The notes under the pieces were generated by a model that saw nothing but the letters and a program-made list of their open reading frames with translations, ran no database searches and was not told the DNA's origin. The translations under genes and the position numbers were made by a program. 64,000 nucleotides of DNA from Aptenodytes patagonicus. Taxonomy: Eukaryota; Chordata; Aves; Sphenisciformes; Spheniscidae. Shown one piece after another: positions 13,469-26,787 of this stretch. Position 1 is the first letter of the stretch, and every line of letters begins with the position of its first letter. The stretch is taken from contig NC_134963.1 of the NCBI RefSeq assembly GCF_965638725.1, forward strand, positions 8,439,501 through 8,503,500, in the 5' to 3' direction.

Positions 13469-16400
13469 CTTTAAGCCAGGGGCCGGTGGTCACTCTTGCC
13501 TCTACTGTGCAGCCCTAACTGTGTTACAAGCTGCAGACTTCAGTCCAGCTTTTCTGCATTATGCTGATGGACAAAATCACTTCCACAAGTAAGACTTTAG
13601 TCAGCTCTACTCTGCTGTACTGTCACTATTAGTGTCTGCTGTGGGGTGCTGGAGGATCAAAGCAGACGGGTCTGCACTCCCCATTAGTACGAGGTAGCAC
13701 TAGATAATCTAAAGAGCTGCTTCTGACCAGGCCAGCTGCCCTGTACCCCAATCTTCACCTGAAAGCTGTAGAGGCAAAACCATTTACAGTAAAAAGGCTC
13801 AAGAGCTGAGAGCATTTGTGCAATGGCATTAACTAAGTCTCTCTCCACAGACCAAGGACAAGTGGCCAGTAGGTAAAGGACATTCTAATGTGACAGCAGT
13901 ACATCTTTACTACACAACTACAGCACACAGAGGGTTGTCAGGAGTGTATTAAGGCAGAGCCTGCCCGTAAATGCAGTAACAAAACGGAAACTTACTCAAA
14001 CTCTCCTGGAGTGACTGACTTACTAAACCAATAGCTATATAAACTGCTGTACAAAGATTAAAAATAATCATCCCCTGTTTTTTAAGAACTTAGTCTGCAA
14101 AACCTAAAAGAGGAAATCCTGAAGCCAGTTAAGAATCTATTTACAGAGAAGTTAATCACATAGATGTCATCTGTCAGGTGCTTAGCACTGGTGTCAACAC
14201 GTATCATCTCCTGGAGCTGAACCTGCTCTTGCACCATAGGATGCAACTGGATTTTGTTTGAGCAGCCAGTGCTGGGTTGCTGGAGTCTCCCCTGCACTGT
14301 ATGGGGAAAGAAGGTAGTTCAGCACAGAACGACAGGAATCTCACAGGAGGGAGCCAGCTCTCTAGTGTTAACGAAGCAAGTAGGGTTTGCTGCAGGACTA
14401 TCAGCATATTCTACAGTAATCAGCTGGTGTTTCCTTTTCACCCTCTGATGGCCAGCAGGAGCACAGTGGGACTGTTGAGGCATGGGCGTTAGACAGAATG
14501 GCTTTATAGAGTGCAGAGTCTAGACCCCTTCCAGGGCAGTAGATCTGTTACAGCTTATGGGCTCAGAAACCCATAAACAGCCCCGTAACGTGCCAGTAAG
14601 TGTCAAAGTACACAGTGCTGGAGAAACAGAGCAATTCAGAGGACCTTCCTTCCTTATGTGATAAGCTGGGGAGGGTGGAAGGTAAGAAGGGAGAGGCACT
14701 GGGTCCTTCACAACAACAATCTGCACTATGGACTTCTACAAACCCAGTGTGTTGCAAACATGTCTAAGTACAGCTTAAAATAGAAGCCCGTAACTGTCAG
14801 GACGTAGCTGAAGCTGCCGAACTATGGTATAACTGACATACCTGTTTACTGTTGAGCTCTTATAAATCAGTAGCTGAAGAAGAAAGAGGAGAGGAGACAG
14901 GTACAAGAAGTTAGACACCAGCTGTCTGTAACTTAGAAAAGTCTTTGGTTCCTAGAAAGATGACCTCAGCCTAACTTTGAAATCTTCTTAGCTTTACTTG
15001 ATGATCCAAAATTGTACCACTGAGCAAACGCTTAATGCTTTATTTTAGCCTCTACGGACAAGCTATACATAGTTTGAGATGTAACTGCTATTTGAAATAG
15101 AAGTATTGGAGTAACGTAGCTGGTGATGCTGACAACACCTTTGGTTTTTAAAATGTTAACATGCCATTAACAGCCCTGAGCCAGGAGCAGGAATCCTTGC
15201 AGCAAGAAGTCAGGCAAAAACAAATAACCACCTCACTGAGGAACAGGAACATGGAGCTGCTGCTCTGTATGAGATGTCTGCCCATTAAGACCAGCACTAG
15301 ATATTCCAGATGAAGGGTCAAAAAAATCTAGAATAGGCCAAAGTACTCTGCTGCCTGATTGCAAGTTTAAGACTTCCTACATTGGGTTTCTCTCCCTCTC
15401 AGGATTTGTTACACTAACCGTTACAGCTGTGGCTCTGCTCATTATCCTTTAGCATCCAGTCCTATTGAATAATACATGATCTTCCACTATAATTGTTACT
15501 TGACTCCACAATAGGCAACAAGAGACAAGGAGGTAGATAACATATTCATTTATAATAGAAAAGTACTCTTAGAAAACTAGACTACGTAGGTCTTCTCTAC
15601 ACAACATTTTAGCTCTGCCCTTTCACACACAGCTGCCATTTCTGAAAAGACTTGGAATATGCTCAGGATAAAGTCAAACAAGGAATAACCGCCTCTGGGC
15701 CGCTGCCTACTCCTCTTCCCCATGGTACTCGCGTTGCCCTCGCTCAAAGCAAGACAATGCTCCTGTATCGGTTACAGAACTGAACGACGGCTGCTGGCCT
15801 CCTACCTATGCTAGGCTGGCATGGAGTGTTTGGACCTGTGATGACTACTGCTTTACCTGCAGTAAAGAAAGCACAGCTTACTGACCTGCGATCTGATGGA
15901 AATAAACTCCCCAGCTGAGACCTGGGGTCAGACAGAAGTTCTAAGCGCTAACTGGTAGCAACGCCACCCTAAGGAAAAGCAATCAATCACATACAATTTG
16001 CTCCTGATTTTCCTTTTGGAGGAATTTGACATCTTCCACCCTTGAACCGCACGGATAAAGCAGGGGCGGGTCTCCACAGTTCAGTGCTGTAGAAACTCCA
16101 CTGAACCCTTCAGGGAGCAGGTCCCGAGGGCTGTAGGGAGCCACAGCCAGCCACCCGGCAAGCCGAGCCCAAGCAGCTCCCGCTGCTCCCTCGCACTGCT
16201 CCGAGAGGGCTCCCTCTGCCCCCCACAGCACTACAGGAATCTAGTCAGCACGTGTCATTTGTCCCTCTGGGAGTCACGCCGGGGCATTTCTGAGCTACCA
16301 ACCCTATCACCTACAAGGCCTGGGAGAAAGGGAGCTCTGCAGTAGCTCTGGTGTGTCTAGATCGCTGCATTTCTCCCACGCCTGAACGCCTAGGAGACAG

Positions 16401-16629
16401 GGTCAATGAGTGCCTGGAGGGAAGGTATACGGCTGACTGACCATTTTTTGTGTTTGTTTTTTTGTTTTGTTTTGTTTTTAAAGTGCAGGATAATTACTAA
16501 AGCCAAAGGAAGCCAGCCCTCTTCCTCTCTAGCCACAAAATAGCAAAGACAAGAGTGCTACAAATTCAGGGCATTTCTCCAGATGCTCAATAGGTCCTTA
16601 CAGTATCTATCGTATGCCCAGTAACCTTA

Positions 16630-16635
16630 TTTATT
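16630..16635 (-). terminator. Proximal polyadenylation signal, KCTD10
   Basis: A minus-strand AATAAA lies about 180 bp after the KCTD10 stop codon. It could yield a short 3' UTR isoform. Confidence 0.35.
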
Positions 16636-16811
16636 CTTGTCCTAGAACTACTGCATTTAAATACCCCAAATAATCTAGTTTGTTACAAAACGTAATTTAC
16701 AGACTTTGCTGAACAGAAGTTAAACCGCCTGGTCCTCTGCTGCAGATAATCCATCAGACGAAGGGCAGCACCTTCCAGACAGAGCTGCGCAGTCTGCGGC
16801 TGTCGCTCGGC

Positions 16812-19800
16812 TCACTGATGCAGATGGGCCCTGTCATCCGGACGTTTAATATGAATTCTTCGCACGCGTTCAATGCGCTCTCGCTCCTCATCTTCATCTA
16901 AGTGATGGGAGCGGCCAGCTGCCCCTCCTGTGGCTTCCAAGAGCGCATTGTCGGGTCCCCTCCCATCCTGGGACTCGTACAGCAGAATGTTCAGTGTCTC
17001 CTCGTAAATGCGGGCTTCTGGGAACTCCACCTACCCACCCAAGAAAGAGAAGGTCACTCTCACCTATTGCCAGTCACTGCAGGCACCAGGTTACCTCATT
17101 TTTAATTCCTGGTAAGTTCTTGCTTTTAAAATTTCATAATTGCACTCGAGCCACAGAAATCCTCTCTAGCACAATCGTTTCTGTTTCATTATTTGCTTTC
17201 AGCTTTTGAGACCCAGCAACCAGGGTTTTTTTCAGAACTGGCCTGCCCGCAGGGCAGACTCAGACAGATTTCTCCTGGGAAAGGTAAGAAGGCACGGGGA
17301 AGGCATACCATGGCTCAGCAGGATCTCTCTTTACATAGGGATGTAAACCAAACTTGGTTAAATGCGCAAGTTTGTCTAAAGATAAAGAACTGGACTGAGC
17401 TTGCATTATGGCGTATCACAATTGCCCTGTGTTAAGTGAAACAGCCAAGCAGTCCCCGCCCTAACGAACCCACAGGATGAGCTCCGCTGTGCTGCTCCCA
17501 CTTTGAATGGCATTGATTATTCTATAGAGACGCTAAACAATGAAAGGAGTGTTCAAAATGGAACAGATGTCAGGATGCCAGTCTGACAGCAGCTGGGCCT
17601 GTTGCTGGAAGCATTCAGGGATTTATTCGTACCTTTGTCTGTTTTTTCTCAGTAGCATAAACAATGGAAGTGCAACAGACTTCGGCAATCTTCCGCCCCT
17701 GCCCGTAAAAAGACCAGCAGCAGATCTCATCTCCAATCACATCTTTTATAAAGAGCACTCTCCCATTAAACCTCAAGGACAGCTTATCGAATAGCTCAAT
17801 GTTCTTCAGCATGTTGTCATCAGAGTTGCTGTGAGAGATGAAGGAAGGCAGCAGTCACGTTAGGGTAATTAAGACAGCACACAGAATGGAAGGGGGTGCA
17901 GGCAGTGAGCATTTACAGGCCCATACGCCCAGTTTCCTTTGACTTACTGTGTCTCTACCAAGGTAGCGTTACAGTCGGTATCCAGGACTGCAGTGGATAA
18001 CTCATTTGACTAGTACAAGCAAGAAAACCTGCTGCTGAAGAAGCAGTAATACGACATCAACAGTACTGTGAATAATACTGTCCAAGGCCATTTCATTTGT
18101 GTACAAAATTCTATCACCCAAATGAAACCATTCCTAAGCTCAAGCTCAGCACCAACTGGATGGAAGCAGCGTTGTATCATGAAACATACACAGACATAAG
18201 GAAAGGGGGACAAGGTCCCAGACTTGATGGTTTTGCCACTTATTGAGACCACTGCACCATGGGAGGCTTCCTGTATTCAACTGATGTGCTGTAGCCCATG
18301 GGGAACGCAGGCCAGCAGCTGGCCAGGAGTCTCTGCCAGCTCCACCTAAGTATTAGAGGAACTCCTCTGGCACAGAAGTAGCACATGCTTAGCCTTCCAT
18401 TGATGACAGTAGGCTCCCTTCTGACAAAAGTTTGAAATTAACTGGGAAAAAATTGAGTGCCTGCCAGCACCAATCTGTCATTGGTTCTGAGTGAAGAAAA
18501 AGCAAATGCTTATCATGGATTTTAGTCTGTGAAAAACTTCAAAGAAGTCCAGCTGAAGTCATTTACCTGGTGTAGGAATATTTGTTGTTGCTTCTGTTAT
18601 ATAGCAACTTCACTGCTGGCTGTAAAAAACAAACCACAGATCAGTTACAGGAAGTGCAGTAAGAGCTGGAATCTCAGCTCAGTCCCAGACCCCACAGCAC
18701 AGAAGCTGCAATACGATATGACGCCATCAGGCCCAAGCCCAGTGGGATTTTGTTGTTGTTGTTGCTGCAAAACTGTCATGCACGGGCTGGCAATGGGGCT
18801 GCAATCCCTTCTGACCCCGTCTGTGACTAGACCATAACCCGTTCTCACCCGCTCTCTGCCTTTTTGCCAAAGCTAATCGTTATCACCAGCACCCTCCCCT
18901 CTACCTGCCACAGCGAGCAGGCTTCCAGAAGCAGGAGTCATTGATTCACTTTAGCTAAAGAAGCATCTGTTGTTAATAACCAGAGTGGACAAATAAATGG
19001 AAGATCTAATAGCCCTGAGGATCTGCTCGATCAGCCTGCTACTGCCTACGCCCTCTATTTTAATACCTTATGTGGAGAAATAGGTGGCCAGGCCCAGCCT
19101 GAGCAACATTTGACTTTTAATTCAGAAGAAATGTTTAGTCTGCTGTAGATTTTCAGTGCTTTGCAGCTCAGCAGTTGAAGTGCATGTATTTTAGGGTAAG
19201 GCCATTGTTGAAAACTAAAGACCATTTTCTAAAGAATACTTGGTCAAGGTCCCATGGAAGCCCGGGGCAGCAGGCCAGCACCCTCCCAAGCCACGGCACA
19301 GACTGGCCTCTCTTACCTTGTTAGAAGTGGCTATAAGTTTTTGCTCTTCTTTGGAAGACGTGATGACTGGTACCTTGCAGAACGGTTCATATGCATCTTT
19401 GTTCTGCTGAAACAAGAATCAAACAGCAGCTGAATGTAAATAGGCCTTAGGGCACGCTCCTGTTAACTGGGAAGGTCCTGCATATTCTGTGCTGAAGAGT
19501 TCAGTCTGCAATCCGTCCTTACACCGCACTGAGTGGCCATTTCTGGTCCATGCTCTGAACCAGGCTGGCACTCCAGCTACCAGGCAGCATTCCTCTGGGA
19601 CCACCTGAGATGTTCATTTCTACTCTCTACCACTCTGCAAACACAGGGACTGAATGTTATGTACCTATTCAAATGACAGGATCTGGAATGTGGCTTCACT
19701 CAAATAGGACACCAGTAAGAGTGGCTTCAAACCTAAGATGAGCACCCCAGAGGAAAACAAAGAACAAAACGGGACTCCCAGCAGCCTGTGGCTACTGCGG

Positions 19801-22800
19801 ATACAAGCAGCTGCTCTGGTCTGGCCAAAGGACCTACCCCATTCTGGCTGATGCTGGAAGTATTAACTTCTGTCACAGAGCTCGCGTTGATGATGGATCA
19901 TTTCAGCATGTAAGACCCTGACGGCAGTGGAGAACACAGCAGAGGAGCCAGGCTGCTGCTCCTTGCGTGCTCCCAGCAGCCAGCGGAGGGAAACTGAGCA
20001 ACTGTTTATCCCTCACTGTAACTGGGTAGCACTAAATGTTGAGAACAACTCGGTACGTTTTTCTGGATGTGACCAGACTCCAGCAGATCAATGACACGAA
20101 GTATTTCAATTTCATCCCAGCCTCAAAAAGGCACCAGGTGGAAACTAGCAGAAAATCTTGCTCTGCCCAGAGCAGCCTCCTCTTCCTGACCCCTCACTGC
20201 AGCCAGAGTAACCTGACTCCTCCCTAGCTCTGCGACCTACCTGCAAGGCTGCTTGGCACTCGTCCACCAGCCCCTGGACCAGGTAGTACTTTGCTTCAGC
20301 CAACAACTCTTCTATCTCCCTGCGGCTCTCAGGGAGCGGCACAGCCCCGTCACGCAGGTAGTTCAGTATTGTCCCAAAATGCTTTCCACAGCGGTCAATC
20401 AGGATCCAGCCTAGGGACAGAAGAAGACCACAGTACAGAAGAAGCAGAGGCAAACGCGGCAAAAGGCCTTGACACTGGCCTGGGACTGCTGTACCAAGCA
20501 GGTTCCTGCCAAGAGAGACTAACTCCAGTTCCTTGCTTGAGCTGGTGAGCAGAGGAGCAGAAAACACAGGGAATTTATCGTCTCCTTCTGCGTTTCAAGT
20601 GCAGAGTATGTGGGAGTAAGGTAGGAAGCTCACTTGTTTCTCATAGTTCCCCAGTTATTGACAAATGATTAACTGAAACAGAAGAATGAATACTTCTCAT
20701 TCTCAAACTAACCAGCTCTGTTCTTCCTCTACTCCTGAAGCCCTGACATGTTCTATTATCTTCTTGCCTTCTATCTTAGGGCCCTGTTACATAGATGTGT
20801 GGTTGTTTCTCACAGACAGCTTACTAGAGCCAGCCAGACGTGACTGTCTAAAGGTTGTTGCACCTGAACACAACACGGGGACCCACCGTGATCCACCATC
20901 TCCAGATGTGCAAAAAGGTCGGCAAGAGAAAGGCAGCACAGACTTTGGCAGCGTCACGCAAACACTGTTTCAGTCTCTATATTCCCAAAGTGCATTAATT
21001 TGGTAGAACAAAGTGGTTATTAGCACGATGTCTTAAGCTGCTGAAAGACATGACGCGACAGCATGCGTAAGCAGAATGTAATGTGCAGCCCCTGCCCTGG
21101 AGCTCACCAGCGCTGCCATGTACTGACAACGGTGTGAAGAAAAGAAAACAGAGCTACAACCGAAATGCTTTCCAGTTAGCTGGCGATCAAAGGATCTGCG
21201 CTTCACCTCTTGTTGCCAGTCTGTTGCCTGAATCAGGCCGGACCCTGAGAATTGTTAGGCAACGTTGAGGCTCGAGTTTCCATAAATGAACAGATGGCCA
21301 CTCTTACAGGCTGCAGCTCAGGAATGCAGCGAGGAAACGCTTGTGGGGAAGGAGTCATATTTTGGACAAATAAGGAAAGTAGGTTAAAGCAGACCCTGTA
21401 TGTTCTGCATGAATGGAATTACTAGTAAAGTCTGAACATTTGGTTCAATTTGGAAAGTGAACACAGCCCTTTCATGCTGTTCTGTGGAAAACCGAGACAT
21501 TCTCCAGCAGTTTACTACAGGCTTTCCATCTCCCTCGTTACCCTGCTGTCTACATAAAACACAATGTATGCTCGCAATTGTAATTTTACAGACTGTAATA
21601 ACAAACGAAAAAGCTGGAGGCAGAAGGACTAGAGACAGGGAAATCAAAGAACAGAAGACTGATCCAGGCTAATGAATACAGTACACCTAACCAACCAGAG
21701 CAGAAAAAAGCCCATTTGTCAATGCAGAGGTATGTAAAGCAAGATCACCCATTTTAAAGAGAAGAGCACAAGACGTGGTAATAAACAAGGACATCCATAT
21801 TCCAGAAATGCAGCTGTTGACAGAGTTTACTAGAGTACACCAACACGTAGGGAGGTAAAGGGCAGGCCGAGAGCAGAATCCCCCAAATTCTTTGTTATCA
21901 TCTCTGCTGTGATTCCCTCTGTAGGCTGTAAAAATCTGCTGCAACGTTATGTTTACAGATGGCGAAACCAAAGCAGAACTGGCTCACTTTCATGTGGAGG
22001 GGGGATGAGAAAATATTTCAAGCAGCATTGCAAAATACAAGTGACTGCTAAAACAGCTTTCAAAAAACCTTCTGTTTTAACCAAACAGCCAAGCGTACAG
22101 CCAAAGCGAGATGACTCACAGGAAAGCGACCCTGCTGCCACTCAGTCACGGCTGTGCAGAGCCTAAGAAGTGGGTTTCAGCTATAGTCTTTTAAAGCTAT
22201 TTTTTAATAGCAGCGTTACAAAAATGTCCTGTGATCCATTTACTGAGGTAGGAATACATAATCCATGAACTGTATGTACACACATTAGACTTTTAGGAAA
22301 TTAATCTTTTGTTTTACAAGAAGTCTCAGGGACAGCATCCAAACAACTCAAACTAAACCAGACTACATTTTCTGACTAAGCCCCTTGACAGATGAAATTA
22401 GTAGCCTGGCACTGAAGACTGCCTGATGCTCGACAGTCTTACTAGCAGCTGAATGAAAAACTTGCATCTCGATCAACTGGTTAACGGCAGTGGGGAGTGA
22501 GGAAAAAAATCACGCTGCAGAAGAGAAAATTGGAAACAGATGGATGCACCTGGAAAACTCACATCCTTCTATCAGCTCATTACCATAAAAATAAAATTTT
22601 CAAAATATGCCGATTTGCTACAGTTCATGAACAATTTCTAAGCCGAAAATAATCATCTGCCACCCACCAACAGAGAACTCCTGTCTGTCCTCCTACAGCC
22701 CAACTAGCAGCATGTTGTAATTGTTAAGCTTTGAGAAAGAGCTGGGGAGATGGTGCTGGGGTCAGAAGAATGCATCTAAACAAAGAGGAGGACCCCGTGT

Positions 22801-25800
22801 GACACATTCCACAGACTGCTTAAAAACCTTACTCCTTCCAGTTTCTCCACAAGTCTGGCTTCTTCTCCTAAGAAACACTTAGTTTTGTGCCAGATTTTGG
22901 GTGTGACCAATTAGCAGTATTTTGAAGACTTTCAGATAAAAAGAGTTTCCTTCAACAGCTCTAATGCTATTGTCCCAGTTTCCAGCATCACGCCAGGCAA
23001 GGGGAGATAAAGCAAGAACTACGGCAATGGGAGTGTCTCAGTTACAACACACAGGAAGTATCAAATTCCTATTAAAACACAAACTGGCTAAATGGAACAA
23101 TCCCACACAGACACTGCTGCGGGATTCTCAGCAAAATAAACTTGCGATTTTATGTCTCAAGCATGATACTTTAGCAGATTAAACTCCAGTTACCCTCATA
23201 TTAGCAGTAATGCTGTCAGCTGCTCTCCAGCAAAAAGTACCTGCACTTACACGGACTCCGAGCCTTGGGAACGCGATGTACCAGCCCTCCCGCGGTACCT
23301 GCCCAGGACGCCCGGAGGAAGCGCTGAGACCACGCCAGGGTGGGCTCCCAGAATTAATTTGGAATTTCCCATCCATTTCCAAACTGAAGGACTTGAGAAG
23401 TCTCGAATTATCAAATTTTGTGACACACAGAGCAGCTTTAGGGAGGGACGGGAGGATACTTTTGGAGTTGCCTGTAGTTCAGCAGCAAGGGTCTTCAACG
23501 AACTGGTTCACGACCTTTCCACTAGAACACCCCTCCAGTCTGCCCAGTAAGGGTGCCGGTTCCCATTTGACAGGTTTTTTTCAATTTGACCCACAGGCTG
23601 GCTTTTTTATGCAACCTGCACAGACCCATGACAGGTAGCCCAGAGACCCTTTGATCCGGAGCCCACAAACCGCAGCGCCAATGTTACCCCTTTACAGCAG
23701 CTGAAACTTGCAAAAGGCACGGTATAACACCCGGAACAATGCAGCGTTTTTTCCCCAGCTTAAATGTAAGGACTTCTAGCTAAAACAGGAATATTCAGCT
23801 AATTAGGTTGTATTTTTTACATTTTTTTCCCTCCAAATCCACTTCTTCCTATCTCAAGAAAGCTTACCACAAGAGCCTTACTAAATCCATCACTTGTTCC
23901 ACATGACCTCTACATGTAGACTATTCTAAAGCACTCAAAACTAAGTCCAATTCATCTAACCATGTATTACATTTTCTATGCTTTCAGCAAGTTCAAACAA
24001 AATTTTCAAATAATTAACTAGTCACAAGAAAGGTGTTTTTAACCTTTAGGCTCAGTGATGCAGGAGCTATTGTTAAAGGCAAGGTATCCAAGTCCATAAG
24101 CATAGTTATGGGCAAAATGGCAGCACATAAATAGAAAGCTGTGCTTCCAGTTAAACTCTGTGACACTCCCACAATGTGAGAATGCTGATATAAAACTATG
24201 CTACCAGTTGCAGTTATCACAAACACATTTTAGCTATATTATTAATTTAAACATAAATGTTTTAAAGAATCTCAGCAGAAGAGAAAATCAACGTATCTGG
24301 TAAGGAAGTGAAGTATTTGAGCGCTGCTCCTTTAGAAGACTATAGCTTGACATACCGCATATTCCTTCTTTCCAGACACATTTCACGTGGAGACCCCCGT
24401 TTGGTGGCTCTCTCCTTTTACTGTCAGTAATACGATAGCAAATTTTCTAAAGATTTTGCAACTGCTTTTGTTTTAGTGAAGCCAACAATCAGTACTCTCC
24501 CAAGAAAATAGTTTCATTTAAAAAATCAGCTCTTAGCTCATAACCCCCACCCAATCTTCAGAGCAAATTTTATACTTGTATTTGAGGTAAGGAAACGAGA
24601 TGAGGGAACTGCCTTCTGAGCTTCAAAGTAAATACGCAAGTCCTGACTCATAGCTTCTTAATCACTATCCCCACCATTTTCCATATGCTTAAGAGCTTTA
24701 GCATTAGTATTTCAAAAGAAAAAGATAGCCTGTGCTATCTGGGCCTGACAGGAGCCTTGGGACTTCTTACTGCCCTTCTGTTGTTTAGACAACTATCCAA
24801 GTCATACGTGTCTTTTGTTCCACATCTTTTCTCACTTGTATAAGCTACGAGTTTTAACACTAATAAAATGTAGAAATATCTGGGCCTATGATTAGATGTC
24901 CCTCTCTGTTCTCTAATATTTTTCTCCAGCCCCTGAGGAGGAAGGAAGCCCGTGCGAGGGACGCGGGGAGCAGCCCCTTACCTTCGCTGTCCGTGAGGAC
25001 TTCCATTCGGCCACTGAACATGGCTTTGAGCATGGTGTCCTGCTTGGTCAGGGTCTGCATGGTGGTGTAGTAGAGGGCACCGCCAATGTTCAGCTTGACA
25101 TACTTGGAGCTCGGACTAGTCCCTTTGAAGGAGGTAGTACGAGTCGCAGCCGCCGGCACTGCTGAGCTCACCACACTTTCTCCCGACATCTCTTCCTGCA
25201 AGCAAGGAGTTACCAGTTAGACCTGCAGTTCCACTGCATGACACCCAACTTTGTGTTACCATCAGTTATTTTACACAGAAGTAGTCATAGATGTGCTGGG
25301 CACTATCAGCCTCGGCTCCTCTCTGCCCCTTTGCAAAGTTCTCAAATGTTTTAGATGTTTAACTTTGTCTTCTTGCTGACAGTGACATAAACCAGCGAAA
25401 GAACATAAATCAACTCAGCCAGTGAAGAACGCTGTGAAAGCTGAGCAGCATTTTACACTGAGAAAGCCAGTGCTTTCCCACAAAAACTGCGTTCATTTCT
25501 TTCACAACTTCTAAAGCTTAAGTTCTTACTTGGTGAATAATCTGGTATGTAACTGGGCAATTCCCAATACACAGAGCCTGAGCAGACGATTCGTATGTGT
25601 TAAAATGCAGACTATCCACGGACTTTCTTGAGGCTTTTTTTCCTTAAAGCATACATGGCTCTACAGAGAGCACACACAAGCTTCCCACCCTCTTCCCTGC
25701 ACTCCCACATTTCTCAGCACACCAGAACCCGGTATCCAACATCCCCCACTACTGCCCACAGTCCCCAAAGTGGACTCCGGTCAGCTAACAAGGTCACACG

Positions 25801-26787
25801 CTGTAACAGGAACACGTTATCTTAGCACCGCAAATGCTCTGAGAGCCGCTAACGATAAATCCTTAATCAAGCTGCGTCCCTGTGGTTAACTGTTTTGCCT
25901 CACAACGTGACAGGATGGGATGATTAACGCCCCGCCATCTCAGGCAGACCCAGGTCCTACAACTCTGAGAGCACGCTGGCTGACTACTGTACTGAATGAT
26001 TTTTGCTCCGCTGTCATGAAAGGCAGAACTATCAGATGGCAAATCTGAACGCAAGTTCAGAAATGTAGTTACGTGTCCAGATTGCGTTTCACAAGGTGAG
26101 GAAGGGGGACGGCTAGAGGTGGCCACAGGGGACCATTCCCTCTGTCACGGGGGCCTGCCCAGGGCTCTCTGGAGTGCAAAGGCACGGGGTGCAGCCCCAC
26201 GCTCAGGCTCCCCCCAGCAGCTGAACGCCCCCACCTCTTGGCCAGGAACCGTGCCCGGGCTCCCAGAGCGCGATCCCGCGTTGCGGCACGACCCAGCGCA
26301 CCGGGCCGCAGCCCAGCACCCTGCCACTCGCAAGGCACAGAGCCGCGGGGCTGCCCCCCCGGGCCCCCTCAGGCCTGCCCTCCCCAAACCATGCCAGCCC
26401 GTGGCCAAGGGCCAGCCTGGGAGGACCGGACCCTCCCCGCACACATGAAAACCAGACCGCGGGCACCCCACCTTTTGGGAGCCGGACTCCTCTCCCTGCT
26501 CCCCGCTCTCTAAGCACCTCAATCTCGGGGGCTGGACCACCCCCACACCCCGCAACCTGCCCCCCTTCCCAGCACCCCGCCCCTGGGGACCGAAAACACC
26601 CAAACCCCGCACCGCCCCCACTCCCCGTGCACCCCACCCTGGGGGCCGGATCCCCAAATCCTGCGCCACCCGCGCCATCCTCACCCCACCCGCGCACCCC
26701 GACCTCAGCCGACCAGCCTACCCCCACCCCCAGCCCCCCACCCCCGCGGCCCAGAGCCCCCCCGGCCCCCCCGCGCCGCCTCACCAT
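16812..26787 (-). CDS. KCTD10: BTB/POZ domain-containing adaptor KCTD10, complete, 7 coding exons
   Basis: Substrate adaptor for CUL3 ubiquitin ligases, of the KCTD10/KCTD13/TNFAIP1 family known to act on RhoB-type GTPases and to bind PCNA. Coding exons in transcript order: 26785-26787, 24982-25195, 20241-20410, 19317-19403, 18567-18619, 17633-17828, 16812-17030. They sum to 942 nt, that is 313 aa plus stop, equal to the human length as I recall it. The first coding exon gives only Met1 (ATG followed by the donor gtgagg). Exon 2 then reads EEMSGESVV. The BTB/T1 fold covers about residues 31-135 ([32 protein letters not shown]). The C-terminal part carries the PCNA-binding motif QTKVEFP, which is split between the last two exons. 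The acidic/basic tail ends in [10 protein letters not shown]. Stop is TGA at 16812-16814. The gene is divergent from UBE3B and convergent with MYO1H. Confidence 0.97.
20411..24981 (-). other. Largest visible KCTD10 intron
   Basis: This 4.6-kb intron lies between coding exons 2 and 3. Both splice sites are canonical. I see no second gene, RNA gene or clear repeat in it. Open frames such as the 142-residue one at 23210-23638 have no recognisable motif. Confidence 0.7.

Larger units (their letters stand above)
13080..16811 (-). other. KCTD10: Inferred long 3' UTR of KCTD10
   Basis: About 3.7 kb runs from the KCTD10 stop codon to a distal polyadenylation signal on the minus strand. No other gene is recognisable here. 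Two internal AATAAA hexamers (minus strand, at 15039-15044 and 16630-16635) could give shorter forms. The assignment rests on position only. If the proximal signal is the main one, most of this is intergenic. Confidence 0.45.

Noticed and set aside
23210-23638. 142-codon plus frame in the large KCTD10 intron
   Set aside because: No recognisable domain, no conserved pattern, antisense to the host gene; probably chance.
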